Below are positions 44,145 to 52,542 of a DNA stretch of 64,000 nt, one piece after another. Position 1 is the first letter of the stretch, and the number at the start of each line of letters is the position of its first letter. Both the position numbers and the translations under genes were made by a program. A model generated the notes under the pieces. It was not told the origin of the DNA, made no database searches, and saw only the letters and a program-made list of their open reading frames with translations. Origin of the DNA: Paroceanicella profunda (lineage in GTDB: Bacteria; Pseudomonadota; Alphaproteobacteria; Rhodobacterales; Rhodobacteraceae); assembly GCF_005887635.2 (NCBI RefSeq), contig NZ_CP040818.1, forward strand, positions 1,642,501 through 1,706,500. Reading direction: 5' to 3'.

Positions 44145-44552
44145 TCAGCCGGCGCCGAGCGCCCGGGTGCCCCAGTATCCGGCCAGCGCCGAGACGCCGG
44201 AGAGGGCGGTACCCCAGGCGATGTCGATCACCACGATCTTCACCGGCCAGCCGCGCAGGGTGGCGAAATTGGTCATGTCGTAGGTGGCATAGGCGAAGAA
44301 GCCGAACAGCGCCCCGCGCAGCAGCGCCTGCGCAGCGGAGCCTTCGGCCAGTGCCGGCGCCACGGCGAAATAGACCACCCCCACCACGTAGACGAGGTAG
44401 AACCCCGCCGCCGCGCCGAGGTTCGGTCGCTCGCGCATCAGCGCGCCGATCTCCTGCATGTAGAGCCCGGTGGCGATGCGCGACAGCCAGACATAGTCGA
44501 TGGCGAAGAACACGACGGCGGTGACGATGTAGGCAACGGAATACTGGGCCAT
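44145..44552 (-). CDS. DUF2177 family membrane protein
   Basis: The 135-residue protein has four hydrophobic spans (VAYIVTAVVFFAIDYVWLS, AAGFYLVYVVGVVYFAVAP, LRGALFGFFAYATYDMTNFA, and IAWGTALSGVSALAGYWG). The motifs FAIDYVWL and ATYDMTNFATLRGWP identify the DUF2177 family. No function is known; members often neighbour stress sigma factor or FAD oxidoreductase/CFA-synthase genes, and here the RpoE-promoter-driven operon begins 700 bases further on. It appears monocistronic. Confidence 0.87.
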   Translation of the reverse strand: MAQYSVAYIVTAVVFFAIDYVWLSRIATGLYMQEIGALMRERPNLGAAAGFYLVYVVGVVYFAVAPALAEGSAAQALLRGALFGFFAYATYDMTNFATLRGWPVKIVVIDIAWGTALSGVSALAGYWGTRALGAG

Positions 44553-45250
44553 GGCTTTCCTGTCGGTTCTGTCGGCCGTCTCCGGCGGGTGGGCCTGCCC
44601 GGGCCGGCCCGGCGGCGGGAGGGTGTGGCGGGGATACGCAGCCTCGCCCGCACCGGATCACCCGATGCGCGAAGTTTGGCAGGACACCCGGTGGCCCCGG
44701 GGCGACACCCGGCGCGCGGGCTGGCTTCGGCATGTGCGCGGCTCAGCCCGGAGCCGGGCCCGGACAGTCGTGACCCGACAGTTTCGAGCGGACAGCCATG
44801 GCGGGACCGAGAGCGGCGGTGTGGGAGGAGTGGGGCGGAGAGGAGCGGTGCAGGAGTGGCGGAATGGAACGGCACGGGCGGGAGTGGCGGGACGGCAACG
44901 CGCGGGGCGGGAGTGACAGTACATCCGGGGCGGGAATGACGGGACTGTGGCGGCGGTGCAGGGGGCGCGGGACTGCGGCGGCGATGCAGGAGATTCGGGA
45001 CGGGCCGGGCCGGACGGGCAGGGCCGGATCGGGAGCCCGGGCACGGGGTCCGGAACCGCGGTGCCCCGGGAACCGGGCAAGCGAGACCGCGTGGCCGTGG
45101 TGGCCCCCCCCCCGGAAGCACCACCCGTGACCCGGGGGAAGACGCCCCCGGCCGGCGGCACGTCCGCCTCGCCTTACGGAGGGCGCGGCCCCGGGCCGGC
45201 GCGGGTGGGACATGGGGCGCGGGCGGCGCGTCGAAAATCCGGGCCGGGCG
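44553..45250. other. Intergenic, G-rich degenerate repeats, no supported gene
   Basis: Roughly 700 bases contain many loosely related units of the form GGCGGGAATGACGGG between about 44800 and 45000. Open frames on both strands are Arg/Gly/Pro-rich and have no signature. Confidence 0.5.
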
Positions 45251-45280
45251 TGATCCGAACGGCGCGCCGCCGCGTAGCCT
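45251..45280 (+). promoter_or_regulatory. RpoE-type promoter of the oxidase-CFA operon
   Basis: TGATCC (45251-45256), an 18-base spacer and TAGCCT (45275-45280) lie 28 bases before the first ATG. The -35 is identical to the known singlet-oxygen RpoE consensus of Rhodobacter and to the promoter before rpoE in this window (51754-51783). Confidence 0.75.
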
Positions 45281-45308
45281 CATCATGGCAACCCTTTCGG
45301 AGCGCAGA

Positions 45309-46637
45309 ATGAATCCTCTCAAGATCGCGGTCATCGGCTCCGGAATCTCCGGCCTCTCGGCGGCCTGGCTGCTGGCCCGGCGGCATCAGGTGACCCTGTA
45401 CGAGACCGAAGGGCGCTTCGGCGGCCACGCCAATACCGTGGACGTGGAAACGCCGGAGGGGCCGGTTCCGGTGGACACCGGCTTCATCGTGTTCAACGAA
45501 CAGAACTACCCCAACCTCACCGCGCTGTTCGCCCTGCTGGGCGTGGAGAGCCGGCAGACGCAGATGAGCTTCGCCTTCTCCGCCTCCGGGGGGCGCTACG
45601 AGTACGCGGGCTCCGGCGCCGGCGGGTTCTTCGGCCAGCGCCGCAACCTGTTCAGCACCGCGCACTGGCGGCTTCTGAGCGACGTGAACCGCTTCTTCCG
45701 CACCGCCGCCAGCCGGATCGACGGGTACGGGGACGATGTGCCGCTGGGCACCTTCCTCACGCGGGAGCGCTACGGCGAGAGCTTCGTGAAGCGCCACATC
45801 CTGCCGATGGGCGCGGCCATCTGGTCCACCGCGGCCTCGGAGATGCTCGCGTTCCCGGCCCGCAGCTTCATCGACTTCTACGGCAACCACGGGCTGCTGC
45901 GCTTCCGCAACCGCCCGGCCTGGCGCTCCGTCTCCGGGGGCAGCCGCGCATACGTGCGCCGCCTGCTGGGCGGGGCCGGCATCGAACTGCAGCCGGCGAA
46001 CGCGGTGCGCCGGGTGGTGCGCCACCCCGGCTTCGTGCAGGTGACCGACGGGCGCGGCACCGAGCGGCCCTTCGACCACGCGGTGATCGCCACCCACGCG
46101 GACCAGGCGCTGCGCCTGGTCGACGCGCCGGATGCCCGCGAAGGCGCGGTGCTGGGCGCCTTCTCCTATCAGGACAACACGGCCGTCCTGCACCGCGACG
46201 CCCGCTGGATGCCGCGGCGCCGGCGGCTGTGGTCGGCCTGGAACTACATGGCCGGCGGCCCGGGCGGGCAGGAGGGGCTCTGCGTCACCTACTGGATGAA
46301 CCGGCTGCAGGGGCTGGACAGCCCGGTGGGGCATTTCGTGACCCTCAACCCCTGGGAGGAGATCCACCCCAAGGCGGTGGACGCGCGCTTCACCTACCGC
46401 CACCCGGTGTTCGACGCGGCCGCCCTGGCGGCGCAGCGGCAGATCTGGGCCCTGCAGGGCACGCGCCGCACCTGGTTCTGCGGCAGCTACGCCGGCCACG
46501 GCTTCCACGAGGACGGGCTGCAGAGCGGGCTGGCGGTGGCCGAACAGCTCGGCGGCCTGCGCCGGCCGTGGCAGGTGGCCAACCCCTCCGGGCGCATCAC
46601 CCTCGCCCCCGCGGCGCGGATGGACACCGCCGTATGA
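45309..46637 (+). CDS. FAD-dependent amine oxidase-like oxidoreductase
   Basis: The 442-residue flavoprotein has the dinucleotide motif IAVIGSGISGLSAAWLL, the ribose-binding Glu in LYETEGRFGGHANTV and a C-terminal FAD block (FCGSYAGHGFHEDGLQSG). It belongs to the amine-oxidase/desaturase-like group regularly found with DUF1365 and cyclopropane-fatty-acid synthase genes. Its role is probably oxidation or desaturation of a lipid acyl chain, inferred from that linkage and not shown. ATG 45309 is chosen over 45285 because it puts the FAD motif at the N-terminus. It is the first gene of a three-gene operon whose cistrons overlap. Confidence 0.88.
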   Translation: MNPLKIAVIGSGISGLSAAWLLARRHQVTLYETEGRFGGHANTVDVETPEGPVPVDTGFIVFNEQNYPNLTALFALLGVESRQTQMSFAFSASGGRYEYAGSGAGGFFGQRRNLFSTAHWRLLSDVNRFFRTAASRIDGYGDDVPLGTFLTRERYGESFVKRHILPMGAAIWSTAASEMLAFPARSFIDFYGNHGLLRFRNRPAWRSVSGGSRAYVRRLLGGAGIELQPANAVRRVVRHPGFVQVTDGRGTERPFDHAVIATHADQALRLVDAPDAREGAVLGAFSYQDNTAVLHRDARWMPRRRRLWSAWNYMAGGPGGQEGLCVTYWMNRLQGLDSPVGHFVTLNPWEEIHPKAVDARFTYRHPVFDAAALAAQRQIWALQGTRRTWFCGSYAGHGFHEDGLQSGLAVAEQLGGLRRPWQVANPSGRITLAPAARMDTAV

Positions 46638-47434
46638 GCCCGGACCGCCTCTACGAGGGCCATGTGAGCCATGTCCGGCTGCGCCCGGTCACCCATGCGC
46701 TGCGCTACCGGGTGTTCGCGCTGCTGCTCGACGTGGAGGCGCTGCCCGGGCTCGGCCGCCGCCACCGCCTGCTGTCGCACAACCGGCGCAACCTGTTCGA
46801 GATCCGCGACGCCGATCACGGCGACGGCACGCCGCTGGCGGGCTGGTTGCGGCGCCTGGCGCAGGAAAGCCCGGAGGGCCGGCAGGTGGTGCGCTTCGCG
46901 ATGCTGTGCTACCCGCGCGTGCTGGGCTATGTGTTCAACCCGATCACCGTCTACTATGGCTATGACGCGGGCGGCCGCATCCGCCTGATGATCTACGAGG
47001 TGAACAACACCTTCGGCCAGCGCCGCACCTACGTGCTGCCCGCCACGCCGGACGCGCATGGCCACGTGCATCAGGGCTGCGAGAAGGCGCTCTACGTCTC
47101 GCCCTTCAACGATGTGTCCGGGCGCTACAGCTTCAACCTGGACACGCCGGGCGCGGCGCTGGCCCTCGGCGTGGCGCTGCGCGATTCCGGCGGGGCGCTG
47201 CTCAAGGCGCATTTCGCCGCCCGGGGCCGGACGCTGAGCGACCGGGCCCTGCTGGGGGCGACGCTGCGCACGGGATGGTTGACCGCAAAGGTGATGACCG
47301 GCATCCATTGGGAGGCGCTGCGGCTCTGGCTCAAGGGCCTGCGGCCCAGACCCCGGCCCCGGGGACCGAAGGCGGCGGTGAGCCACGCGCCCGCCCCGGC
47401 AGTGCAGGAGACCGACGCATGCTCACGGAACTGA
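46634..47434 (+). CDS. DUF1365 family protein
   Basis: The 266-residue soluble protein carries the DUF1365 hallmarks: YEGHVSHVRLRPVTHALRYR at the start, FAMLCYPRVLGYVFNPITVY, IYEVNNTFGQRRTYVLP, CEKALYVSPFNDVSGRYSF and the C-terminal GIHWEALRLWLKGL. The family is nearly always between an FAD oxidoreductase and a CFA-synthase-like methyltransferase, as here. The start overlaps the oxidase stop (ATGA) and its end overlaps the methyltransferase start by 16 bases, so the three products are probably made in fixed ratio. No activity is established. Confidence 0.9.
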   Translation: MSPDRLYEGHVSHVRLRPVTHALRYRVFALLLDVEALPGLGRRHRLLSHNRRNLFEIRDADHGDGTPLAGWLRRLAQESPEGRQVVRFAMLCYPRVLGYVFNPITVYYGYDAGGRIRLMIYEVNNTFGQRRTYVLPATPDAHGHVHQGCEKALYVSPFNDVSGRYSFNLDTPGAALALGVALRDSGGALLKAHFAARGRTLSDRALLGATLRTGWLTAKVMTGIHWEALRLWLKGLRPRPRPRGPKAAVSHAPAPAVQETDACSRN

Positions 47435-48666
47435 CGCCCCGCAGCGGGCCCGCCGGCGCCAGCCGCAGGCCGTCCCCCCTCGAAGCGCTGATCCTGCGCG
47501 CGGCCCGCCGGCTGCTGGACTGGGAGCCGCAGGGCGCCGTGGTCGTGGAACTGCCCGGCGGCACCCGCCTGCGCTTCGGCCGCGGGGGCGACCCGCAGGA
47601 ACCGGTGCTGAAGTTGCGCAACCTGCGCGTGCTGCGCGCGGCGCTGCGTTCCGGGGCCATCGGCTTCGCGGAATCCTACATCGACCGCGACATCGACTGC
47701 TCCGACCTGCCCGCGCTGTTCCGCTTCTTCCTGCGCAACCGCGAGGAGCTGGCCCGCTCCGGGCGGCGCCTGTTCCGGGTGCGCGCCCTGGACCGGCTGG
47801 CGCACCGGCTGCGCCGCAACTCGCGCGCCGGCAGCCGGCGCAACATCACCGAGCATTACGACCTGGGCAATGCCTTCTTCCGCGCCTGGCTGGACGGCGA
47901 GATGGTCTATTCCTCCGCCATCTACCCCGATGCCGGCACCACGCTGGAGGAGGCGCAGCGCGAGAAGCTGGGCCGCATCGTCGCCCTGCTCGACCTGCCG
48001 GAGGACCGGGCGGCCGATGTGCTGGAGATCGGCTCCGGCTGGGGCGCGCTGGCCTGCATGACCGCGGCGGCGGGCGAGACGCGCGTCACCGGCCTCACCC
48101 TGTCGCACGAGCAGCTCGCCTTCGCGCGCGAGAAGGCCGCGGCCGCGGGCCTCGCCGCGCGCTGCGACTTCCGGCTGGAGGATTACCGCGACACCGGCGG
48201 GCAGTATGACCGCATCGTGTCCATCGAGATGATCGAGGCGGTGGGCGAGGCCTACTGGCCGCAGTATTTCCGCGTGCTCGGCGAGCGCCTGCGCCAGGGC
48301 GGCTCGGCCGTCATCCAGGCGATCACCATCGACGAGGCGCATTTCGAGCGCTACCGCCGCTCCGCCGATTTCATCCAGCGCCACGTCTTCCCCGGCGGCA
48401 TGCTGCCCACGCCGCGCATCATCCGCGAGCAGGGCGCGCGTGCGGGCCTCACCCTCGACCACGTGGAATGCTTCGGCGCCTCCTACGCCCGCACGCTGGC
48501 GGACTGGCGCCACCGCTTCGAGGAGGCCTGGCCGCGCATCGCCGAACTGGGCTTCGACGACGGCTTCCGCCGCCGCTGGCGCTACTACCTCGCCTATTGC
48601 GAGGCGGGTTTCCAGGACGGGCTGATCGACGTCGGCCTCTACCGGCTGCGCAAGTCCGCAGCCTGA
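47419..48666 (+). CDS. cfa: Cyclopropane-fatty-acyl-phospholipid synthase-family methyltransferase
   Basis: The 415-residue protein has an N-terminal lipid-binding region (about 1-130). A SAM methyltransferase domain follows with NITEHYDLGNAFFRAWLDGE, VYSSAIYPD, motif I VLEIGSGWGALA and SIEMIEAVGEAYW, and the active-site Cys lies in YLAYCEAGF. It transfers a methyl or methylene group from SAM to unsaturated chains of membrane phospholipids. The set oxidase-DUF1365-methyltransferase under an RpoE promoter fits the known link between this sigma factor, singlet oxygen and lipid modification in Rhodobacter. Cyclopropane versus methylated or furan product cannot be told. Confidence 0.9.
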   Translation: MLTELTPRSGPAGASRRPSPLEALILRAARRLLDWEPQGAVVVELPGGTRLRFGRGGDPQEPVLKLRNLRVLRAALRSGAIGFAESYIDRDIDCSDLPALFRFFLRNREELARSGRRLFRVRALDRLAHRLRRNSRAGSRRNITEHYDLGNAFFRAWLDGEMVYSSAIYPDAGTTLEEAQREKLGRIVALLDLPEDRAADVLEIGSGWGALACMTAAAGETRVTGLTLSHEQLAFAREKAAAAGLAARCDFRLEDYRDTGGQYDRIVSIEMIEAVGEAYWPQYFRVLGERLRQGGSAVIQAITIDEAHFERYRRSADFIQRHVFPGGMLPTPRIIREQGARAGLTLDHVECFGASYARTLADWRHRFEEAWPRIAELGFDDGFRRRWRYYLAYCEAGFQDGLIDVGLYRLRKSAA

Positions 48667-48697
48667 CACGGCGGAAGCCCCCCGCCCCGCGCGCCGG

Positions 48698-49609
48698 TCA
48701 CAGGCCCGCGGCGGGGGCGATCATTGTCATGGGAACGACGCTGCCTGTGGAGGGCGAGGCGGGTAGTCCGCCGGCGCCCGCCGCCTTCTCCTCGGCATCC
48801 GTCATCACGCCGGCGGTGATCAGACGCCTGAACAGGTTCGCCATCTCGTTGTCTTCGAGGGTAGTCCGGTTGTCTTTCGCCATCAATTCGGTGAGACGAT
48901 CCCGCTCCGCCTTGCTGAGCGGCTTGTCGGGCTTCTCCGTCGGCCGGGGCACGACCCTGCCCTCCTTGATCGCCGCGTTCACCAGCGCCTCGATCTTCGG
49001 TGGGGTGCACTGGCGGATGTAGCCCTGCACCTGCGCCAGCAGCATGCCTTCGCTGGTGGGGTTGGTCTGGTAGACCGACGTGATATACGCCAGCCGCGCC
49101 TTTTCAATGATGCCCACCACGCCACTCGGCTCCAGCTGGTAGAGGAACGTATTGTAGTAGCTGTCGGTGATGCCGGCACCCAGGCCGAAGGCCGTGGCCG
49201 TGACCGCGATGGCCGTCGCCGCCGCGCCGGTCACGGAGAGGACCGTCGTGGTTGCCGCGCCGGCCAGGCCGATGGCCTCGCCCAGGCCGTCCTTGCTCCG
49301 GTTCGCCCAGAAGATGGCGTCGATGTAGGCGTCGCAGTCGGCGTCCACCTGAGCAAAGATCGCGGCTCTGGTGGGCAGAAGCTGATCGGCCTTCAGGGGA
49401 GGCGGAGTGGTTCCCGGGGTGTACTGCGGCCCGTATTTCCGAAGCTCGTCGATGCTGTTGCCATACTTGGTGGCGTTCAGTTTCGGCCCGGAAGAATTCA
49501 TCAGGTACGTGCGGTTCGCGCGCCGTTCATAAGCATTCTTCGGGTTATCAAACGGCCCGCATCCAATCAGAATAACAGGCAACAATAATGCTGGAAGACT
49601 GCGTTTCAC
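48698..49609 (-). CDS. Predicted lipoprotein of unknown function, atypical composition
   Basis: The 303-residue protein starts at GTG 49609 with GGAGG five bases upstream and has a lipoprotein signal (SLPALLLPVILIGC, lipobox LIGC, Cys-17). The mature part has a DADCDAYIDAIFW segment with a second Cys, a hydrophobic Ala/Gly/Thr-rich stretch at about 112-150 (VLSVTGAAATAIAVTATAFG), a helix with CTPPKIEALVN, and a Pro-rich tail. No family was recognised. Its base composition is clearly poorer in G+C than both neighbours, especially at the 5' end, which suggests recent acquisition. It lies 46 bases after the SDR gene and could be read from the rpoE promoter. Confidence 0.75.
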   Translation of the reverse strand: MKRSLPALLLPVILIGCGPFDNPKNAYERRANRTYLMNSSGPKLNATKYGNSIDELRKYGPQYTPGTTPPPLKADQLLPTRAAIFAQVDADCDAYIDAIFWANRSKDGLGEAIGLAGAATTTVLSVTGAAATAIAVTATAFGLGAGITDSYYNTFLYQLEPSGVVGIIEKARLAYITSVYQTNPTSEGMLLAQVQGYIRQCTPPKIEALVNAAIKEGRVVPRPTEKPDKPLSKAERDRLTELMAKDNRTTLEDNEMANLFRRLITAGVMTDAEEKAAGAGGLPASPSTGSVVPMTMIAPAAGL

Positions 49610-49655
49610 TGTTTCCTCCGGTCCTGATTCAGTTTCAGGTTAACCCGGGGGTTTA

Positions 49656-50429
49656 CTATTTTGAAGGTTTGATCTCACCTTTCATCACGAAGCGGCGGAT
49701 GGCGTGGAAGTAGAGCGCGTCGGGCATCACGCGCAGCAGGGCCATCACCCGGGCGAAGCCGCGCGGGAAGGCGATCTTCCAGGCCTTGCGCTCCAGCCCG
49801 CGCAGGATCTCCCGTGCCGCGTCCTGCGCGCTCACGATGGAGGGCATGGGGAAGGGGTTGTCCCGCGTCATCGGCGTGTCCACGAAGCCGGGGCAGATCA
49901 CCGTCACGGTGATGCCGCGCGGGGCCAGCTCGCAGCGCAGCGTCTCGGCCAGGTTGATCAGCGCGGCCTTGGTGGGGCCGTACGCCACCGATTTCGGCAG
50001 GCCGCGATAGCCCGCCACCGAGGCGGTGATGGCGATGTGCCCCGCCCCGCGCGCCAGCATGTGCGGCAGCAGGGCCTCCAGCGCGTTCACCACGCCGAGG
50101 TAGTTCACCTCCATGCCGCGGCGCAGGGCGCTGGCATCGAGATCGGCGCTCTCCATCAGCGCCCAGGTGCCGGCGTTCAGCACGGCGAGGTCGATGGGCC
50201 CGTCCGCCTCCAGCGCCGCGACGCAGGCCGCGACCGCGCCCCGGTCGGTGACATCGAGCGGGCAGGCGAGCATGCCCGGGGCGGCTGCCGCGATCTCGCC
50301 CAGGGCCGCGCCGGAGCGCGCGGAGATCGCCAGCCGGTCGCTCCGCCCGGCCATCAGCCCGGCCAGCGCCGCGCCGATGCCCGAGCTTGCGCCGGTGATC
50401 CAGACCGTGCCCCAGCTGGTCTCCTCCAT
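49656..50429 (-). CDS. Short-chain dehydrogenase in the rpoE-chrR operon
   Basis: The 257-residue SDR has the cofactor motif TGASSGIG, AVLNAG, the catalytic Ser in ITASVAGYRGLP, YxxxK in VAYGPTKAAL and CPGFVDTPMT. The basic C-terminus (FARVMALLRVMPDALYFH) resembles lipid- or steroid-acting SDRs near membranes. It follows chrR by three bases and is therefore read with the sigma factor. An SDR is a recurring member of the RpoE-ChrR group in Rhodobacterales. A role in modifying oxidised lipid or aldehyde is plausible but not shown. Confidence 0.88.
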   Translation of the reverse strand: MEETSWGTVWITGASSGIGAALAGLMAGRSDRLAISARSGAALGEIAAAAPGMLACPLDVTDRGAVAACVAALEADGPIDLAVLNAGTWALMESADLDASALRRGMEVNYLGVVNALEALLPHMLARGAGHIAITASVAGYRGLPKSVAYGPTKAALINLAETLRCELAPRGITVTVICPGFVDTPMTRDNPFPMPSIVSAQDAAREILRGLERKAWKIAFPRGFARVMALLRVMPDALYFHAIRRFVMKGEIKPSK

Positions 50430-50432
50430 GGC

Positions 50433-51083
50433 TCAGATCCCCACGAGCGGCTGCAGCAGGCGGCTGAAGAAGCCCTTGAAGCGCGTCGGGCGCTCGGTGG
50501 AGACGAGGCAGATGCAGGGCGCGCCGCCCTCCACCCGGGGCTGATGCTCGATGTGCTCGTCGAGGTCGGCGATGTCTCCCGGCCCGAAGCGCCCCAGCGC
50601 GTCCTGGTAGGCGCCCGAGAGGATCAGCGTCATCTCCGCGCCGCCGTGGCCGTGCTCCGGCACCGCCTTGCCCGGGCCGATGTGCAGCATGTAGAGCGGC
50701 GAGGGCGTCCCGCCCGCGGTGCGGATGCGGTGGCGGCGGATGCCCGGCGCCACGGTCTTCCACGGCACGGCGTCCAGCCGGGGCCCGATGTAGCGGCGCA
50801 GCGGCAGGGGCACGTCGCCCTCCTCCCGCTCCGGCCGGGCAAGGGGGAGGGGGGGCGGCGCGTCCAGCCGGGCCAGCACCCGCTCCAGCGCCTGCGGGGC
50901 GAGGGCGGCTTCCTCCGCCTCCTCCAGCAGGGCGCCGCCCACTTCCTCGGCCAGGCGCACGGCCCGGCGGCAGGCAGGGCACATCGCGACATGGCAGGCC
51001 ACGACGACGGAAAAGGCCTCGTCCAGGTCCCCGCTCGCATAGCGCAGCACGGTGGCCTCATCGAGATGGTGGTGCGGGGTCAT
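50433..51083 (-). CDS. chrR: Anti-sigma factor ChrR (zinc ASD plus cupin domain)
   Basis: The 216-residue protein has an N-terminal zinc anti-sigma domain with HHHLDEATVLRYASGDLDEA and the HxxxCxxC set in ACHVAMCPACRRA. A C-terminal cupin domain follows (HIGPGKAVPEHGHGGAEMTL, GAYQDALGRFGPGDIADLD). In Rhodobacter sphaeroides ChrR holds RpoE inactive until singlet oxygen triggers release, and the cupin domain is needed for that response. The ATG overlaps the rpoE stop (ATGA), giving the usual balanced expression. All expected zinc ligands are present. Confidence 0.93.
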   Translation of the reverse strand: MTPHHHLDEATVLRYASGDLDEAFSVVVACHVAMCPACRRAVRLAEEVGGALLEEAEEAALAPQALERVLARLDAPPPLPLARPEREEGDVPLPLRRYIGPRLDAVPWKTVAPGIRRHRIRTAGGTPSPLYMLHIGPGKAVPEHGHGGAEMTLILSGAYQDALGRFGPGDIADLDEHIEHQPRVEGGAPCICLVSTERPTRFKGFFSRLLQPLVGI

Positions 51084-51730
51084 CTCAGCTCCTCCAGCCT
51101 GTCGCGGAGCCTGACATAGGCAAGGCGCATGCGGGATTTGACGGTGCCGAGCGGCAGCTTGAGCTTTCGGGCGATCTGGGTCTGTGACAGGTCCTGCGCA
51201 TAGGCGTACTCGATGATGGTCCTCTGCTCCTCGGGAAGCGTGGCGATGGCCGCGCCCACATGCTCGCAAATCTCCGAGGAGAGCACGCCCTCCTCGCCGT
51301 CCGGCGCGTCGGAGGCGAGGTCCAGCGCCTCCACGTCCTCGTAGGCCCGGGCGGAGCCGCGGCGCAGCCGGTCGATGCGGGCATTCCGCGCGATGGTGTA
51401 GACCCAGCCCTGAACCGAGCCGCGCTCGGGGTGGTAGAGGTCCACCTTGCGCCAGACGGTCAGCATCACGTCCTGGGCGAGGTCGTCCGCCTGGGCGTGG
51501 TCGGCCCCGGCGCGGACCATCAGCGCCTTTATCCGCGGCCCGAAATGGGCGAAGAGCAGCGCGAAGGCCGCGCGGTCGCGATGCCGCGCGACGCGCTCCA
51601 GAAGCACCCGGTGCTCGGCCCGCATGCGGGCGGCGTCCGCCTCCCGGGCGAGGCGCGCCAGTTCCTGTTCGCTCTGGAGGTCGGACACGGCATATCCCGG
51701 TGGTTGATCAATGCGTCTGGCCGATTGCAT
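51080..51730 (-). CDS. rpoE: ECF sigma factor RpoE (group IV, ChrR-partner type)
   Basis: The 216-residue protein has region 2 (FAHFGPRIKALMVRAGA, DDLAQDVMLTVWRKVDLY, SVQGWVYTIARNARIDRLRR) and region 4 (LPEEQRTIIEYAYAQDLSQT, IARKLKLPLGTVKSRMRLAY). It directs polymerase to TGATCC-type promoters. ATG 51730 (MQSARRIDQPPG) has GGGAG six bases upstream. Its own promoter at 51754-51783 has the same sequence pattern as the promoter of the oxidase-CFA operon, indicating autoregulation and one regulon. A terminator isolates it from the upstream operon. Confidence 0.93.
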   Translation of the reverse strand: MQSARRIDQPPGYAVSDLQSEQELARLAREADAARMRAEHRVLLERVARHRDRAAFALLFAHFGPRIKALMVRAGADHAQADDLAQDVMLTVWRKVDLYHPERGSVQGWVYTIARNARIDRLRRGSARAYEDVEALDLASDAPDGEEGVLSSEICEHVGAAIATLPEEQRTIIEYAYAQDLSQTQIARKLKLPLGTVKSRMRLAYVRLRDRLEELR

Positions 51731-51753
51731 GCGCTGCTCCCGCTTCGTCTGCG

Positions 51754-51783
51754 TGAGTACGCGACCGGGGCGGCGACGGATCA
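51754..51783 (-). promoter_or_regulatory. Autoregulated RpoE-type promoter before rpoE
   Basis: On the minus strand TGATCC (51778-51783), an 18-base spacer and TACTCA (51754-51759) precede the rpoE ATG by 23 bases. Box sequence and spacing equal those at 45251-45280. Confidence 0.8.
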
Positions 51784-51804
51784 CCAGCCGCCCCACAAGA
51801 GCGC

Positions 51805-51836
51805 AAAAAAGCCCGCGGCGCCAGCCGCGGCGGGCC
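51805..51836 (-). terminator. Terminator of the oxygenase-ABC-GntR operon
   Basis: On the minus strand a GC-only stem (51811-51836, with CGCGGC/GCCGCG arms and a TGGC loop) is followed by six Ts at 51805-51810. It begins 15 bases after the GntR stop. Confidence 0.85.
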
Positions 51837-51850
51837 GGGGCCTGCCGGGA

Positions 51851-52537
51851 TCAGGCCTCCAGCAGGGCGGCGCGCACCTGGCGCCAGGCGTCGTAGACGA
51901 GGCCGGAGGTCACGGTTTCGGCGCGGCTCCCGTCACCGGAGCGGATGGCGTCGGTCATCTGCTCGTTGGAGCCGATGAGCATGCGCACGGTCTCGGGCGC
52001 GCGCAGGTAGGCCCAGTAGCGGTAGCGCAGGGCGGGCTTGTTGAGCTGGCCGAGGAGCTTCTGCAGCACCGGGTTCGGCAGGGCGGCGTGGATATGGTCC
52101 GTCAGGCGGACATTCGCCTCGAAGCAGCCGGGAAAATCGCCCGCGGCGAAGGCGGTGCGCATGTGCTCGACATGCAGGTCCAGCGCGCCGGCGATGGCGC
52201 GGTGGTCGGGCGCGCTGGCCAGCAGGCCGGCGGCCGTGGCCTCCAGGCTCACCCGGCAGATGGAGATGTCGTCGAGATTGGCCACCGAAAGCTCCGCCAC
52301 CCGCACCCCGTAGCGCGGCCGGCGGGTGACGAGCCCGCTCGCCTCCACGATCTGCAGCGCCTCGCGCAGCGGTGAGCGCGAGACGCCGTAGCGCGCGGAA
52401 AGCTCGGTCTCCACCAGCTTGGCGCCGGGCGCGAGATCGCCGCGGATGATCTCGCGCTCCAGCCGGCCGGCCACGTCGAAGCCGATGGGCTGGCGGTCGA
52501 TCGGGCCGGCGCCGGTGGCAGGATCGTCGGTGAACAC
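51851..52537 (-). CDS. GntR-family regulator (FadR subgroup), end of transport operon
   Basis: The 228-residue protein has a winged helix (LEREIIRGDLAPGAKLVETE, SRSPLREALQIVEASGLVTR) and an FCD domain with metal-type residues (ANVRLTDHIHAAL, SNEQMTDAIRSGD). It is the last gene of a six-gene operon and starts five bases after the second permease. It probably autoregulates that operon via the ATATTGTATACTGTAT palindrome before the oxygenase gene (57455-57470) and may also act on the divergent nucleoside hydrolase. Confidence 0.88.
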   Translation of the reverse strand: MFTDDPATGAGPIDRQPIGFDVAGRLEREIIRGDLAPGAKLVETELSARYGVSRSPLREALQIVEASGLVTRRPRYGVRVAELSVANLDDISICRVSLEATAAGLLASAPDHRAIAGALDLHVEHMRTAFAAGDFPGCFEANVRLTDHIHAALPNPVLQKLLGQLNKPALRYRYWAYLRAPETVRMLIGSNEQMTDAIRSGDGSRAETVTSGLVYDAWRQVRAALLEA

Positions 52538-52542
52538 GGAAA

